Shown here piece after piece: positions 15,280 through 22,759 of a stretch of 64,000 bases of DNA. Each line of letters opens with the position of its first letter. Position 1 is the stretch's first letter. Source of the DNA: Stenotrophomonas pavanii (GTDB lineage: Bacteria; Pseudomonadota; Gammaproteobacteria; Xanthomonadales; Xanthomonadaceae); the NCBI RefSeq assembly GCF_900101175.1, contig NZ_FNFQ01000003.1, positions 310,001 through 374,000 of the forward strand, read 5' to 3'. A model generated the notes under the pieces. The model was not told the DNA's origin. It made no database searches and worked only from the letters and a program-made list of their open reading frames with translations. The translations under genes were made by a program, and so were the position numbers.

Positions 15280-17793
15280 ATGACCACCCTTCGATCCTTC
15301 ACGCGCGCACGCGAGCGCTGCCGCCTGCCGCGTGCCATTGCAGCGGCGCTGTCCCTCTCGGTTCCTGGCGCCGCTGTTGCCGCGCCCGCCATCGAGTTCA
15401 GCGAAGGATTCCTGGTGGGTGGGCAGGCCATCGATATGCGCCGCTATGCGCAGGGCAATCCGGTCGAGGCCGGTCTGCACCGGGTCGATGTCTGGATCAA
15501 CGGCCAGTTTGAGCAGACCCGGGATATCCGCTTCGTGGTCCCGGACGGACACGCCAGCGCACGCCCCTGCCTGCCGGATGGCCTGCTGGACGCATTGCAG
15601 CTGCGTGCGGAACGGCTGCAGGTGGTCCGCGCAGACGCCGTCGATACCGGCTGTATCGATCTGCCGACGGTTGTGCCGGGCGCCACGGCCACCTTCGACG
15701 ACAGCAGCCTGCAGTTGTTGCTGACCGTGCCGCAGGCGATGCAGGAACGCGCTGCCCGCGGCCACGTGATGGCCGAGCAGCGCGATCCCGGCATTGCCGC
15801 CGGTTTCGTCAATTACACCGCCAACCACTACCGCAGCGACACCCGCGACAGCAGCTACGTAGGCCTGAACGGGGGGTTCAACCTGGGCCACTGGCGCGCG
15901 CGCCATCGCGGTGCGTTCAGCCACGGCACGCAGGGAACCCGCTATCGAACGATCAGCAGCCACCTGCAACGCGATCTGCCGGCCATCAACAGCCAGTTGC
16001 TGCTGGGTGAGGGCCATACCGGCGGCGAACTGTTCGACAGCGTGGCCTTCACCGGGGCCCGCCTGTATACCGACGAGCGCATGCTGCCCGACTCGTTGCG
16101 TGGCTACGCACCGGCCGTGCGCGGCATCGCCGAAGGCAACGCCCTGGTCAGCATCCAGCAGAACGGCATCGTCATCCATGAAGTCAGCGTAGCGCCCGGG
16201 CCGTTCGTCATCGACGATCTGTACCCGACCAACTATGGCGGCGACCTGGAGGTCGTCGTTACCGAAGCCGACGGGCGCAGCCAGCGCTTCAACGTGAGCT
16301 TCTCCGCGGTGCCGCAGGCCCTGCGCGAGGGCAGCTCCCGATTCAGTGCCAGTGCCGGCACGCTGCGGGACGTTGGCAACGACGTCACCGCGCTGCGCTT
16401 CGCCGAGGGTACGTATGCGCGCGGTCTCAGCAATCACCTCACGGCATTGGGCGGCATCCAGGTCGCACAGGGCTATCGGGCGGTCATCGCCGGTGCTGCG
16501 GTCAACTCGCGATGGGGCGCCGTTGGCGCCGATGTCACCCACTCGCAGGCGCAGCTGCACGGACGCCCTGCAGTCGCCGGCAGCAGCCTGCGCCTGAACT
16601 ACCAGCGCTACGTCTCGCGCACGGGGACCAACGTGGGTCTTGCCGCCTATCGCTACAGCACGCAGGGGTTCCTCACCCTGAACGATGTAGCGCGCGCGGC
16701 GGCCGACGACTGGGGCTACGCCGGGCGTGCGCGGCAGCGCTACCAGGCCAACCTGTCCCAGCGCCTGGGCACGGCCGGCCAGCTGTTCCTCAACGGCGGG
16801 CACGTAGCGTACTGGGACACTGCACAGCGGCAGACCGACTTCCAGTTCGGCTTCAACGGCACAGTCGGCCTGGCCAACTACGGTGTTTCCGTGCAGCGCT
16901 ACCGGCTGGGAAGTGGCCGGCCCGACACACGCTATGCATTCACCCTCAGCATGCCGCTGGGACGCACCGGAAACGCCCCGCGGGTGAGCACCCGGATCAG
17001 TCACGCCAGTGGCGGTCAGCAGGTGCAGGCAGGCGTGAGTGGGTACCTCGGCGAGCGGCGCGCGCTGAACTATTCGGTGTCCAGCGTGCAGGGCCGCAGT
17101 GGAACCAGCAGCAGCGCCTATCTGGACTACCAGGGCCGCTACGCCAACGTCAACGCGGCCTACAGCCGGGCGAGCGGCCACAGCAGCCAGACACTCAGTG
17201 CCTCCGGTACGCTGGTGGCGCACGCCGGCGGCCTGAACATGGGGCCACCGGCAGGCGACGGTTTCGTGCTGGTGCATGCGCCAGGCGCAGAGGGCGCGCA
17301 GGTCGGCACGGGTGTGGATATCCGCGTGGCACGCAATGGCTACGCGTTGTTGCCGCACGTCAGCCCCTATCGCTGGAACCGCATCGATCTGGACCCTTCT
17401 GGGCTGCCGCTGGAGGTGGAACTGCTGCAGACCTCGCAGCGTGTTGCGCCCACCGCCGGCGGCATCGTGCGCGTGCCGTTCGAGGTGCGCCGCGAGCACA
17501 CCTTGTTCATCGATGCCACCGATGCACTGGGCCAGCCCTTGCCGTTTGCGGCGCGCGTGCAGCGCGAGGACGGCACGCCCGCCGGCGCGGTGGGGCAGGG
17601 CGGCGTCATCCAGTTGCGTGGCGCACCGCCCGAAGGCGCGCTGATCGTCGATCCGGACGGCCCGCAGCGCTGCCGCCTGGTCTATCAACTACCCGACGCG
17701 CCCGATGCCTACGGCCTGTCCTGGTCGCAGGGCATCTGCCAGCCCTTGGCGACCTCACCCCAATCGGCAACGGCCGGCCTCCCCGTCTACTGA
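15280..17793 (+). CDS. Outer-membrane fimbrial usher (FimD/PapC family)
   Basis: Forms the outer-membrane pore that assembles and exports pilus subunits. The start at 15280 gives 837 residues with a signal peptide ending VAA. N-terminal domain: IEFSEGFLVGG and DMRRYAQGNPVEAGLHRVDVWING. The middle domain and 24-strand barrel contain GLNGGFNLGHWRARHRG and LFDSVAFTGARLYTDERMLP. The plug region follows (YAPAVRGIAEGNALVSIQQNG), and the C-terminal domains have the usual Cys pair (CRLVYQL and GICQPL). It overlaps nothing and is followed within 16 bases by a second pilin gene. Confidence 0.95.
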   Translation: MTTLRSFTRARERCRLPRAIAAALSLSVPGAAVAAPAIEFSEGFLVGGQAIDMRRYAQGNPVEAGLHRVDVWINGQFEQTRDIRFVVPDGHASARPCLPDGLLDALQLRAERLQVVRADAVDTGCIDLPTVVPGATATFDDSSLQLLLTVPQAMQERAARGHVMAEQRDPGIAAGFVNYTANHYRSDTRDSSYVGLNGGFNLGHWRARHRGAFSHGTQGTRYRTISSHLQRDLPAINSQLLLGEGHTGGELFDSVAFTGARLYTDERMLPDSLRGYAPAVRGIAEGNALVSIQQNGIVIHEVSVAPGPFVIDDLYPTNYGGDLEVVVTEADGRSQRFNVSFSAVPQALREGSSRFSASAGTLRDVGNDVTALRFAEGTYARGLSNHLTALGGIQVAQGYRAVIAGAAVNSRWGAVGADVTHSQAQLHGRPAVAGSSLRLNYQRYVSRTGTNVGLAAYRYSTQGFLTLNDVARAAADDWGYAGRARQRYQANLSQRLGTAGQLFLNGGHVAYWDTAQRQTDFQFGFNGTVGLANYGVSVQRYRLGSGRPDTRYAFTLSMPLGRTGNAPRVSTRISHASGGQQVQAGVSGYLGERRALNYSVSSVQGRSGTSSSAYLDYQGRYANVNAAYSRASGHSSQTLSASGTLVAHAGGLNMGPPAGDGFVLVHAPGAEGAQVGTGVDIRVARNGYALLPHVSPYRWNRIDLDPSGLPLEVELLQTSQRVAPTAGGIVRVPFEVRREHTLFIDATDALGQPLPFAARVQREDGTPAGAVGQGGVIQLRGAPPEGALIVDPDGPQRCRLVYQLPDAPDAYGLSWSQGICQPLATSPQSATAGLPVY

Positions 17794-17809
17794 TCTCCTG
17801 GAGTACCCG

Positions 17810-18313
17810 ATGAAACGCCTGCTGCTACCCTCTTTCACCCTTCTGGCACTGGTCGTGCCGCTCGGCAGCGCTGCGGCGGCCACGCTCACCATTTCCGGTC
17901 GCGTATTGCCCGGCACCTGTACGCTGACGGCACCGGCCATCACCCTGGACAACGTAAAGGCCGACGAGCTGAAGGTGGGTGACAACCTGCTCAAGCAGGG
18001 CACGTTGAACTTCACTGGCTGCATCGGTGTTGCCAAAGCCACGCTGTCCTTCGACGGCACCGCGGCCGATGGTGATGCGCAGCGCTGGAAGAACACGGCC
18101 AGCACCGATCCGGCACGAGGCGTTTCGGTCGCCTTGTTGGCCGGGGCCACGGGCAACGTCTATCTGAAGAAGGGCGATACCGGCATCGAAGTGCCAGTGA
18201 CCGGCGCCACGGCCAGCTATACGCTGCGCGCGGGCTATTACCTGCCCACGACCAGCGGCGTCAACGCGGGTGCCGTGGAGACGGCCATTACCGTGACTGC
18301 GCTCTACGATTGA
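17810..18313 (+). CDS. Fimbrial subunit (minor pilin)
   Basis: Exported pilin of 167 residues with the start at 17810, signal peptide MKRLLLPSFTLLALVVPLGS ending AAAA, and mature sequence TLTISGRVLPGTCTLTAPAI. The two cysteines (GTCTL and TGCIG) and the C-terminal ITVTALYD agree with the pilin fold and a terminal donor strand. It follows the usher by 16 bases in the plus-strand operon tip-usher-pilin. Whether it is the shaft or a linker subunit is unclear, because another pilin is encoded on the opposite arm (13453-13968). Confidence 0.88.
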   Translation: MKRLLLPSFTLLALVVPLGSAAAATLTISGRVLPGTCTLTAPAITLDNVKADELKVGDNLLKQGTLNFTGCIGVAKATLSFDGTAADGDAQRWKNTASTDPARGVSVALLAGATGNVYLKKGDTGIEVPVTGATASYTLRAGYYLPTTSGVNAGAVETAITVTALYD

Positions 18314-18334
18314 ACAGGCTGCGGTTGCGGGTTG

Positions 18335-18745
18335 TCATACCGCCCGCAACTGCACATCCACATACTCGGCCAGCCCACGGCAGGCCAGCAACAGCCCTTC
18401 GCGCGCGCCGTCATCCATGTGCTGGTCGATATCCCCGTCCACGCGGACGCGTTCGGTGGCGTGCAGTAGTTCCAGCAGGAAACTCAGCCCCGCATTGGCG
18501 CGGTCGATGCGTGCCAAGGCCAGGCGCTGGCCGGGTGCACGGTTGGTGCCGGGCCACGGCTGGCCATCGGCGGCATCGCCCTGGCGGATGTACTGCAGGC
18601 AGGCCTGCAGGGTGATGGCGCCAGGACTGCTACCGGTCTGCAGCGCAACGAAGGTGTCTTCCAGCGTGCGGGCCAGGTCATCGGGCAGGCGCGTGGCGGC
18701 CTCGCCCAGGGTGGCGAACAGGTGCGGGTAAGGGGAAGCGGTCAT
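18335..18745 (-). CDS. Small protein of unknown function behind a structured leader
   Basis: Protein of 136 residues starting MTASPYPHLFATLGEAATRL at 18745. It is largely helical and acidic, and it ends in a predicted helical pair (LALARIDRANAGLSFLLELL and the C-terminal GLAEYVDVQLRAV). No family was recognised with confidence. The layout (leader, then a small protein with a helical C terminus) recalls poorly characterised multicopy small genes of Xanthomonadaceae and pseudomonads. The reading frame stays open for another 136 codons upstream (to 19153), but that part lies in a strongly structured region and is more likely leader RNA. It is convergent with the fimbrial operon (21 bases between stops). 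Confidence 0.6.
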   Translation of the reverse strand: MTASPYPHLFATLGEAATRLPDDLARTLEDTFVALQTGSSPGAITLQACLQYIRQGDAADGQPWPGTNRAPGQRLALARIDRANAGLSFLLELLHATERVRVDGDIDQHMDDGAREGLLLACRGLAEYVDVQLRAV

Positions 18746-19010
18746 GGCGGCGTCCTTGTGCAAGCGGCAAGGTGCCACCCTGCTTAACAGCGGGGCGGCG
18801 GACGGTGCGTGGTTCCAATACCGGTGGTAGCTCTGCGAAACGCCGGCGGGCACGAGGCCCCCACGCACCGCCCGCCATAGGTGCGCGGACAGAATGCCTG
18901 CCGACGCCACCCAACAAGGAAAGGGTGACGCCGGCAGGCAAGCGTAAACAACAGAGTTACCTAACGGGATTGGAAGCCCGTGCCACCCGTTGTCGGTGGC
19001 GCTACATGAT
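18746..19010 (-). promoter_or_regulatory. Highly structured leader upstream of the 18335-18745 gene
   Basis: Three consecutive strong stem-loops on the minus strand. The 5' one is 18980-19001 (GTGCCACC with GGTGGCGC). Next is 18896-18939, a 17-bp stem with two G-U pairs and a 10-base loop. Last, a 16-bp stem pairs 18861-18876 with 18797-18812 (one G-U pair) and encloses 48 bases. Non-Watson-Crick positions are all wobble pairs, which suggests selection for RNA structure. The frame through it stays open. It could be a cis-regulatory RNA, an attenuator or a processed small RNA. Confidence 0.55.
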
Positions 19011-19222
19011 TTGCATGAAGCGCCCGTGCCGCCAATGAGAATTGTTGGAAAGTTCGAAAGCGTTGCAACTTTGTCGCTGGCAGGTAGCGGATGGCGATTC
19101 TTGCCAAATGCGACATTCTTCGCCGCTCGCACCGTAGAGTCGAGCGCGCTCAACCACTTCGTCGAAGTGGCATCAGCTTCAGCGGGGGTTGCCGCGCTCA
19201 GCGGTGCCGCTACGCTGGGTAG
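19011..19222. other. Intergenic stretch between the leader and the next gene
   Basis: Lower in GC than its surroundings and with no coding signal recognised. It contains a short hairpin CCACTTCGTCGAAGTGG (about 19155-19171). It must hold the promoter of the leader on the minus strand and that of the small plus-strand gene at 19223. No clear hexamers could be assigned. Confidence 0.4.
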
Positions 19223-19576
19223 ATGAAAATTCTCTTGCTCGCGTTCTTGCTGGCCTCTTCGCCGGACGTCATAGAGCCCGGCTACAGAATGGGCAGCTAC
19301 AAGGAAAATCCGTCGCCGATGCCGGGCACGCTGAAGGCATTGGGCGCGCGATGGGAGATGGACTACAGAACGCTACGCCCTGCCCTGTTGAAAGCGGGGT
19401 GGGGCGGAATACCACGCGAGTACTCGCATGCGACCGTGCTTGGATTTCCCGAGGTCAATTGTGGCCTTGGCTGGCAGGCGGTCTGCTGGTCCATGTTCCA
19501 CAAGAATGGCCGGGATGTTTTTCTGCAACTGCATCCCACAGACGACGGCCGCCTTATCCTGATTGGCGCAGAGTGA
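19223..19576 (+). CDS. Hypothetical small exported protein
   Basis: Protein of 117 residues with a short hydrophobic start (MKILLLAFLLASSPDVIEPG), possibly a weak signal peptide. The remainder has several Trp and Gly residues and two cysteines (NCGLGWQAVCWSMFHKNG). It ends with VFLQLHPTDDGRLILIGAE, which reads like a small soluble beta domain. No family was recognised. The next bases run directly into simple-sequence repeats. Confidence 0.55.
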   Translation: MKILLLAFLLASSPDVIEPGYRMGSYKENPSPMPGTLKALGARWEMDYRTLRPALLKAGWGGIPREYSHATVLGFPEVNCGLGWQAVCWSMFHKNGRDVFLQLHPTDDGRLILIGAE

Positions 19577-19620
19577 CGCTTTCGCTTTCGCTTTCGCTTT
19601 CGCCTTCGCCATCGCCATCG
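19577..19620. repeat. Hexanucleotide tract (CGCTTT-type)
   Basis: Imperfect tandem CGCTTT units decaying into CGCCTTCGCCATCG. It immediately follows the stop of the small gene at 19223-19576 and is a likely site of slipped-strand length variation. Confidence 0.75.
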
Positions 19621-19760
19621 TCGAGCTGTTTGTTGATACCCAGGCATTCATTGGTCGGGATGCCGGAGGCACTACCGGTTTTCGGGGTTCCCGCTGCTGA
19701 ACTGTGAAGCGGTGCAGACGGGGCACGTGGGAGGCCCCATCCTGATTACTCCTCTGGCCG

Positions 19761-19850
19761 GATCAGCCCGGATCAGCCCGGATCAGCCCGAATCAGCCCA
19801 GATCAGCCCGAATCAGCCCGAATCAGCCCGAATCAGCCCGAATCAGCCCG
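19761..19850. repeat. 10-bp tandem repeat, nine units
   Basis: Nine consecutive copies of GATCAGCCCG or AATCAGCCCG. One unit (19791-19800) ends in A. Unit length 10 is not a multiple of three and no gene spans it. Confidence 0.95.
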
Positions 19851-19974
19851 AAAGAGTGGATCGCTGCCGGAAGAAAACACTGACCAGACAGGTCCATGGT
19901 TCCTTGCCATCGGCGCCGAGCTTGCTTGGCTGATGCAGAACGTAGCCGAGCGTTGGCCCGGTTCTACACGAGCA

Positions 19975-20006
19975 AAGTAAAGCGGCGCCGGAATCATCCG
20001 GCGCCG
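19975..20006 (-). terminator. Terminator of the minus-strand autotransporter gene
   Basis: Perfect 9-bp stem CGGCGCCGG (19983-19991) and CCGGCGCCG (19998-20006), followed on the minus strand by CTTTACTTT. It lies 15 bases past the autotransporter stop. Confidence 0.8.
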
Positions 20007-20020
20007 TGCGTGTTTCTACC

Positions 20021-22429
20021 TCACCACTTGTACGACATGCTCAGATTGGCCGTCGCTTCGCGGTAACCATGGTCACCGCGCATCACGCCGAAGCCACCCC
20101 ACGCACTCAGCCCGGAACGGAAGTCCACGCGCGCACCGGCACTGAGCTCGTAGCGGTTGCGCGGCACGCTGGCCCTCAGCGCTTCATCGTCGAACGCCAT
20201 GCCGTTGCTGGCGTCATCGCGGTACCAGTTGGCCACCACATACGGGCTGACCGATGCACCGGCGGCACCGCGGCCTTCTCCCTGCAGGCGCAGGCCCACG
20301 CGGCCGGACAGACCGCTGTCGCCCAGGCTGCGCACCACCGTGCCGTTGGTTTCTTCGTGGCGATCGGTGTTGGCTTCGGTGTAGATCAGCTGCAGTTCCG
20401 GCTGCAGGCTCAGCGCCGTGCTGCCGATCTGGCCGATGCCAATGCGGTAGCCGGCTTCCAGCGACGACTGCCAGATGTCCGAGTCGTAGCGTTCCTCGGC
20501 CAGGCCTTCGCCCTGCACGCGGTTGCGGAACTGGCCGCGCTGCACGCTGGCATCCACATACAGTGCATCGTTGCTCCAGTTGCCGTACACGCCCAGCGCG
20601 CCACCGTTGACCTTGCCGCGTGCGCTGTAGCCGGTCAGCTGCGAACGCGAAGTAGCATCGGACTTGGCCAGCGTACCCATCACGCCGACGCGGCCCTGGC
20701 CGTTGTCGAACACGCCGATGTCCGCACCCAGCTGCAGGCGCGAGCGGTCCACGCGCAGGTCCAGCTGGTCTTCCACCGCCGACAGCTTGCTCTGCGCAGC
20801 GTCCACGCGGGCCCAGCCACGCACGCCATCCACGGCGGAGGTGTTGCCGCCCTGGCGGTCGCGCCAGCCGTGGCGCAGCAGCTGGTCCATCGCGAACTGG
20901 TTGGCCAGGTACGCGCCGGCCTCCGGGCGCAGCACCGGCGTCGGGTCGATCGGATCAACGGGATCGACCGGGTCCACCGGATCGACCGGCGTGCACTCCG
21001 GCAGCGTGGGATCCACCACGCACGGGTCCGGCGTGCCGGCCAGCTCCGAGCGCAGGTACCAGCCGCCGTTGGTGGCGTCCTTGAACAGGAAGTACTCGTA
21101 CTGCCCGCCCACCGCGCGGCCCTGCAGGTCGAACTGCGCGTTGGAGGCACCGCCCACGCGGATCAGCTCGATGCCCTTTTCGGTCTTCGCGCCCGCGCCA
21201 CCGGCATTGAGCACACGCACGTTGGCCTGGCCGTTGGCATCGCCCTTGATGATCAGCTTGTCGGTGGCCGAGCTGTCGTCACCCAGCTGGGTGTTGAACA
21301 GCAGGGTGCCGCCGGCACCGTCGAAGGTATCCACAGTGAGGGTGTTGAACGTACTGCCATTGCCCAGCGCCACCGTGCCGGTGCTGCCCAGTGCGAGATG
21401 ACCGACAGTGCTGTCGCCGGTCATCAGCCAGGTGCTGCCGCTGTCGATGCTGGCCGAAGTGACGTTGAGGAAGCGGCCATCGATCTGTGCCTTGTTGCGC
21501 AGGAAGACATCGAGGGTGCCGTCGACAGTAGCTGCGTCGAAACTGACATTGCCTGCAATCCGAGCATCATCCACGTTGAAGGTCACGTGGCTGGCACCCG
21601 GCGTAGCGCTGCCGGTGCGGGAATCGACCTGCAGCAGGTTGCCGTTGCCGCCGTGCAGCTGAGCGCCGTTACTGACGTTGATGACGAAGTCGGCGGGCTG
21701 GTCGGCCGCTACACGGATGGCGGCGCCGCGGCCAGACGCGATCGTGGAGCCGTCCACGGCGAGCTGCAGCGTGTCGGGGGTGTTGCGCGTGCCAAACATC
21801 AGTACGCCCACGTTGTCTGCATCGATGCGCGACCCGTTGACGATGCTGACCTTGCCGTTTTCCATGCGAACGCCCAGGCCGCTGGCGATATCACTGCCCG
21901 TGGCAGTGTCCTCCACCCGCATGTAGGTGGAATCGATGATGGCCCATGCACCGGGCAGCGGCGCGCTGGCCGGCGTGCTACCCATCAAGAGGCCGATGCT
22001 GAGTGATTCAGTGGGTGACAGGCCGTCTGCGGCGGTGACCAGGATGCGACTGCCGATCAGATGGGCGTTTGATGAACCACTGACACGGATACCGCCACCA
22101 CGCACGGTGCTGGTGCCGAGTTGCAGAGAAGAGTCCCCACTGAGGTCGATTGCGACCTGGTGGGTGCCACTGCGACGGACGATGGCATCGAGTGCCAGTA
22201 CGTCGGAATTGTTGGCTTGGATCGCATTCGTCTCGCCACCTTGAACGCGAAGCAGCGACCAGTTCCGCAGCGTCCACTCTTCGACAGGGTCGCCCGATCC
22301 CACAATCTTGTGTTCGTTATCCAGATCTCCTGCGGCGACGGTGGCTGCTGGCACCAAGGCCATTGCCACCAGCAGGCTGCGAGCCAACGGCCGAAGGGCG
22401 GGTCGGGGAAAGCGGTAGTGATGACGCAT
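20021..22429 (-). CDS. Autotransporter with beta-helix passenger (AIDA/pertactin type)
   Basis: Type Va secreted protein of 802 residues. The ATG at 22429 has a good AGGACC ribosome site and gives a basic, extended signal peptide (MRHHYRFPRPALRPLARSLL...TVAAG). The passenger (about 35-510) consists of short Gly/Ser/Asp repeats expected to form a beta helix and ends in an autochaperone-like GRAVGGQYEYFLFKD. A Pro-Val-Asp linker (about 530-545) precedes the C-terminal barrel of about 260 residues, which starts VLRPEAGAYLANQ and ends NLSMSYKW with a terminal aromatic. It is divergent from, and paralogous to, the gene at 22760. Adhesion or biofilm roles are plausible but not shown. Confidence 0.92.
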   Translation of the reverse strand: MRHHYRFPRPALRPLARSLLVAMALVPAATVAAGDLDNEHKIVGSGDPVEEWTLRNWSLLRVQGGETNAIQANNSDVLALDAIVRRSGTHQVAIDLSGDSSLQLGTSTVRGGGIRVSGSSNAHLIGSRILVTAADGLSPTESLSIGLLMGSTPASAPLPGAWAIIDSTYMRVEDTATGSDIASGLGVRMENGKVSIVNGSRIDADNVGVLMFGTRNTPDTLQLAVDGSTIASGRGAAIRVAADQPADFVINVSNGAQLHGGNGNLLQVDSRTGSATPGASHVTFNVDDARIAGNVSFDAATVDGTLDVFLRNKAQIDGRFLNVTSASIDSGSTWLMTGDSTVGHLALGSTGTVALGNGSTFNTLTVDTFDGAGGTLLFNTQLGDDSSATDKLIIKGDANGQANVRVLNAGGAGAKTEKGIELIRVGGASNAQFDLQGRAVGGQYEYFLFKDATNGGWYLRSELAGTPDPCVVDPTLPECTPVDPVDPVDPVDPIDPTPVLRPEAGAYLANQFAMDQLLRHGWRDRQGGNTSAVDGVRGWARVDAAQSKLSAVEDQLDLRVDRSRLQLGADIGVFDNGQGRVGVMGTLAKSDATSRSQLTGYSARGKVNGGALGVYGNWSNDALYVDASVQRGQFRNRVQGEGLAEERYDSDIWQSSLEAGYRIGIGQIGSTALSLQPELQLIYTEANTDRHEETNGTVVRSLGDSGLSGRVGLRLQGEGRGAAGASVSPYVVANWYRDDASNGMAFDDEALRASVPRNRYELSAGARVDFRSGLSAWGGFGVMRGDHGYREATANLSMSYKW

Positions 22430-22759
22430 CGGAAGGTCCTCATAGGCGGAAACGAATTGGACTTCGCACTGCGGTGAAAGCGACCCCCTGTTCATGCGTG
22501 TGCGTATTACGCGCACGCAGCGTGAAGACGATGTGATGGGGGCTTTTGCGACAGCGCGTGTCTGGAATGAGCCCAGTCTTGCGCTCCCCCTGCCCCGGAG
22601 CCATGCAAATAGTTGTAAAGCCGGCTTTCCGCCTCTCATCGAACTGCATGCGTTCATGAAACTGCGGCAGACGGTCGCACCTGCGCAGACTGCAAATCAT
22701 TCGATGTCCGAGAGCGCTGCAGACACCGAGCATGTAAGGCAGTTCCCCAGAGACATGCC
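22430..22759. other. Divergent promoter region between two autotransporter genes
   Basis: 330 bases without a gene, lower in GC than the flanks. Both autotransporter genes are read away from it, so it should carry two back-to-back promoters. No clear consensus hexamers or palindromic operator were identified. Confidence 0.5.

Larger units (their letters stand above)
19621..20020. other. Gene-free stretch with tandem repeats
   Basis: No convincing gene. It holds the 10-bp tandem array at 19761-19850 and the terminator at 19975-20006. A 73-codon frame at 19712-19933 is made almost entirely of the tandem repeat and is not accepted as a gene. Confidence 0.55.

Noticed and set aside
19761..19850. 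CRISPR-like array
   Set aside because: Units are contiguous without spacers and only 10 bp long.
19712..19933. Small frame built on the 10-bp tandem repeat
   Set aside because: Almost all residues come from the tandem repeat, no ribosome site or domain is seen, and unit changes would shift the frame.
20006..22006. Plus-strand frame of 666 codons opposite the first autotransporter
   Set aside because: Antisense shadow of a complete autotransporter gene with a signal peptide, barrel and terminator on the other strand.
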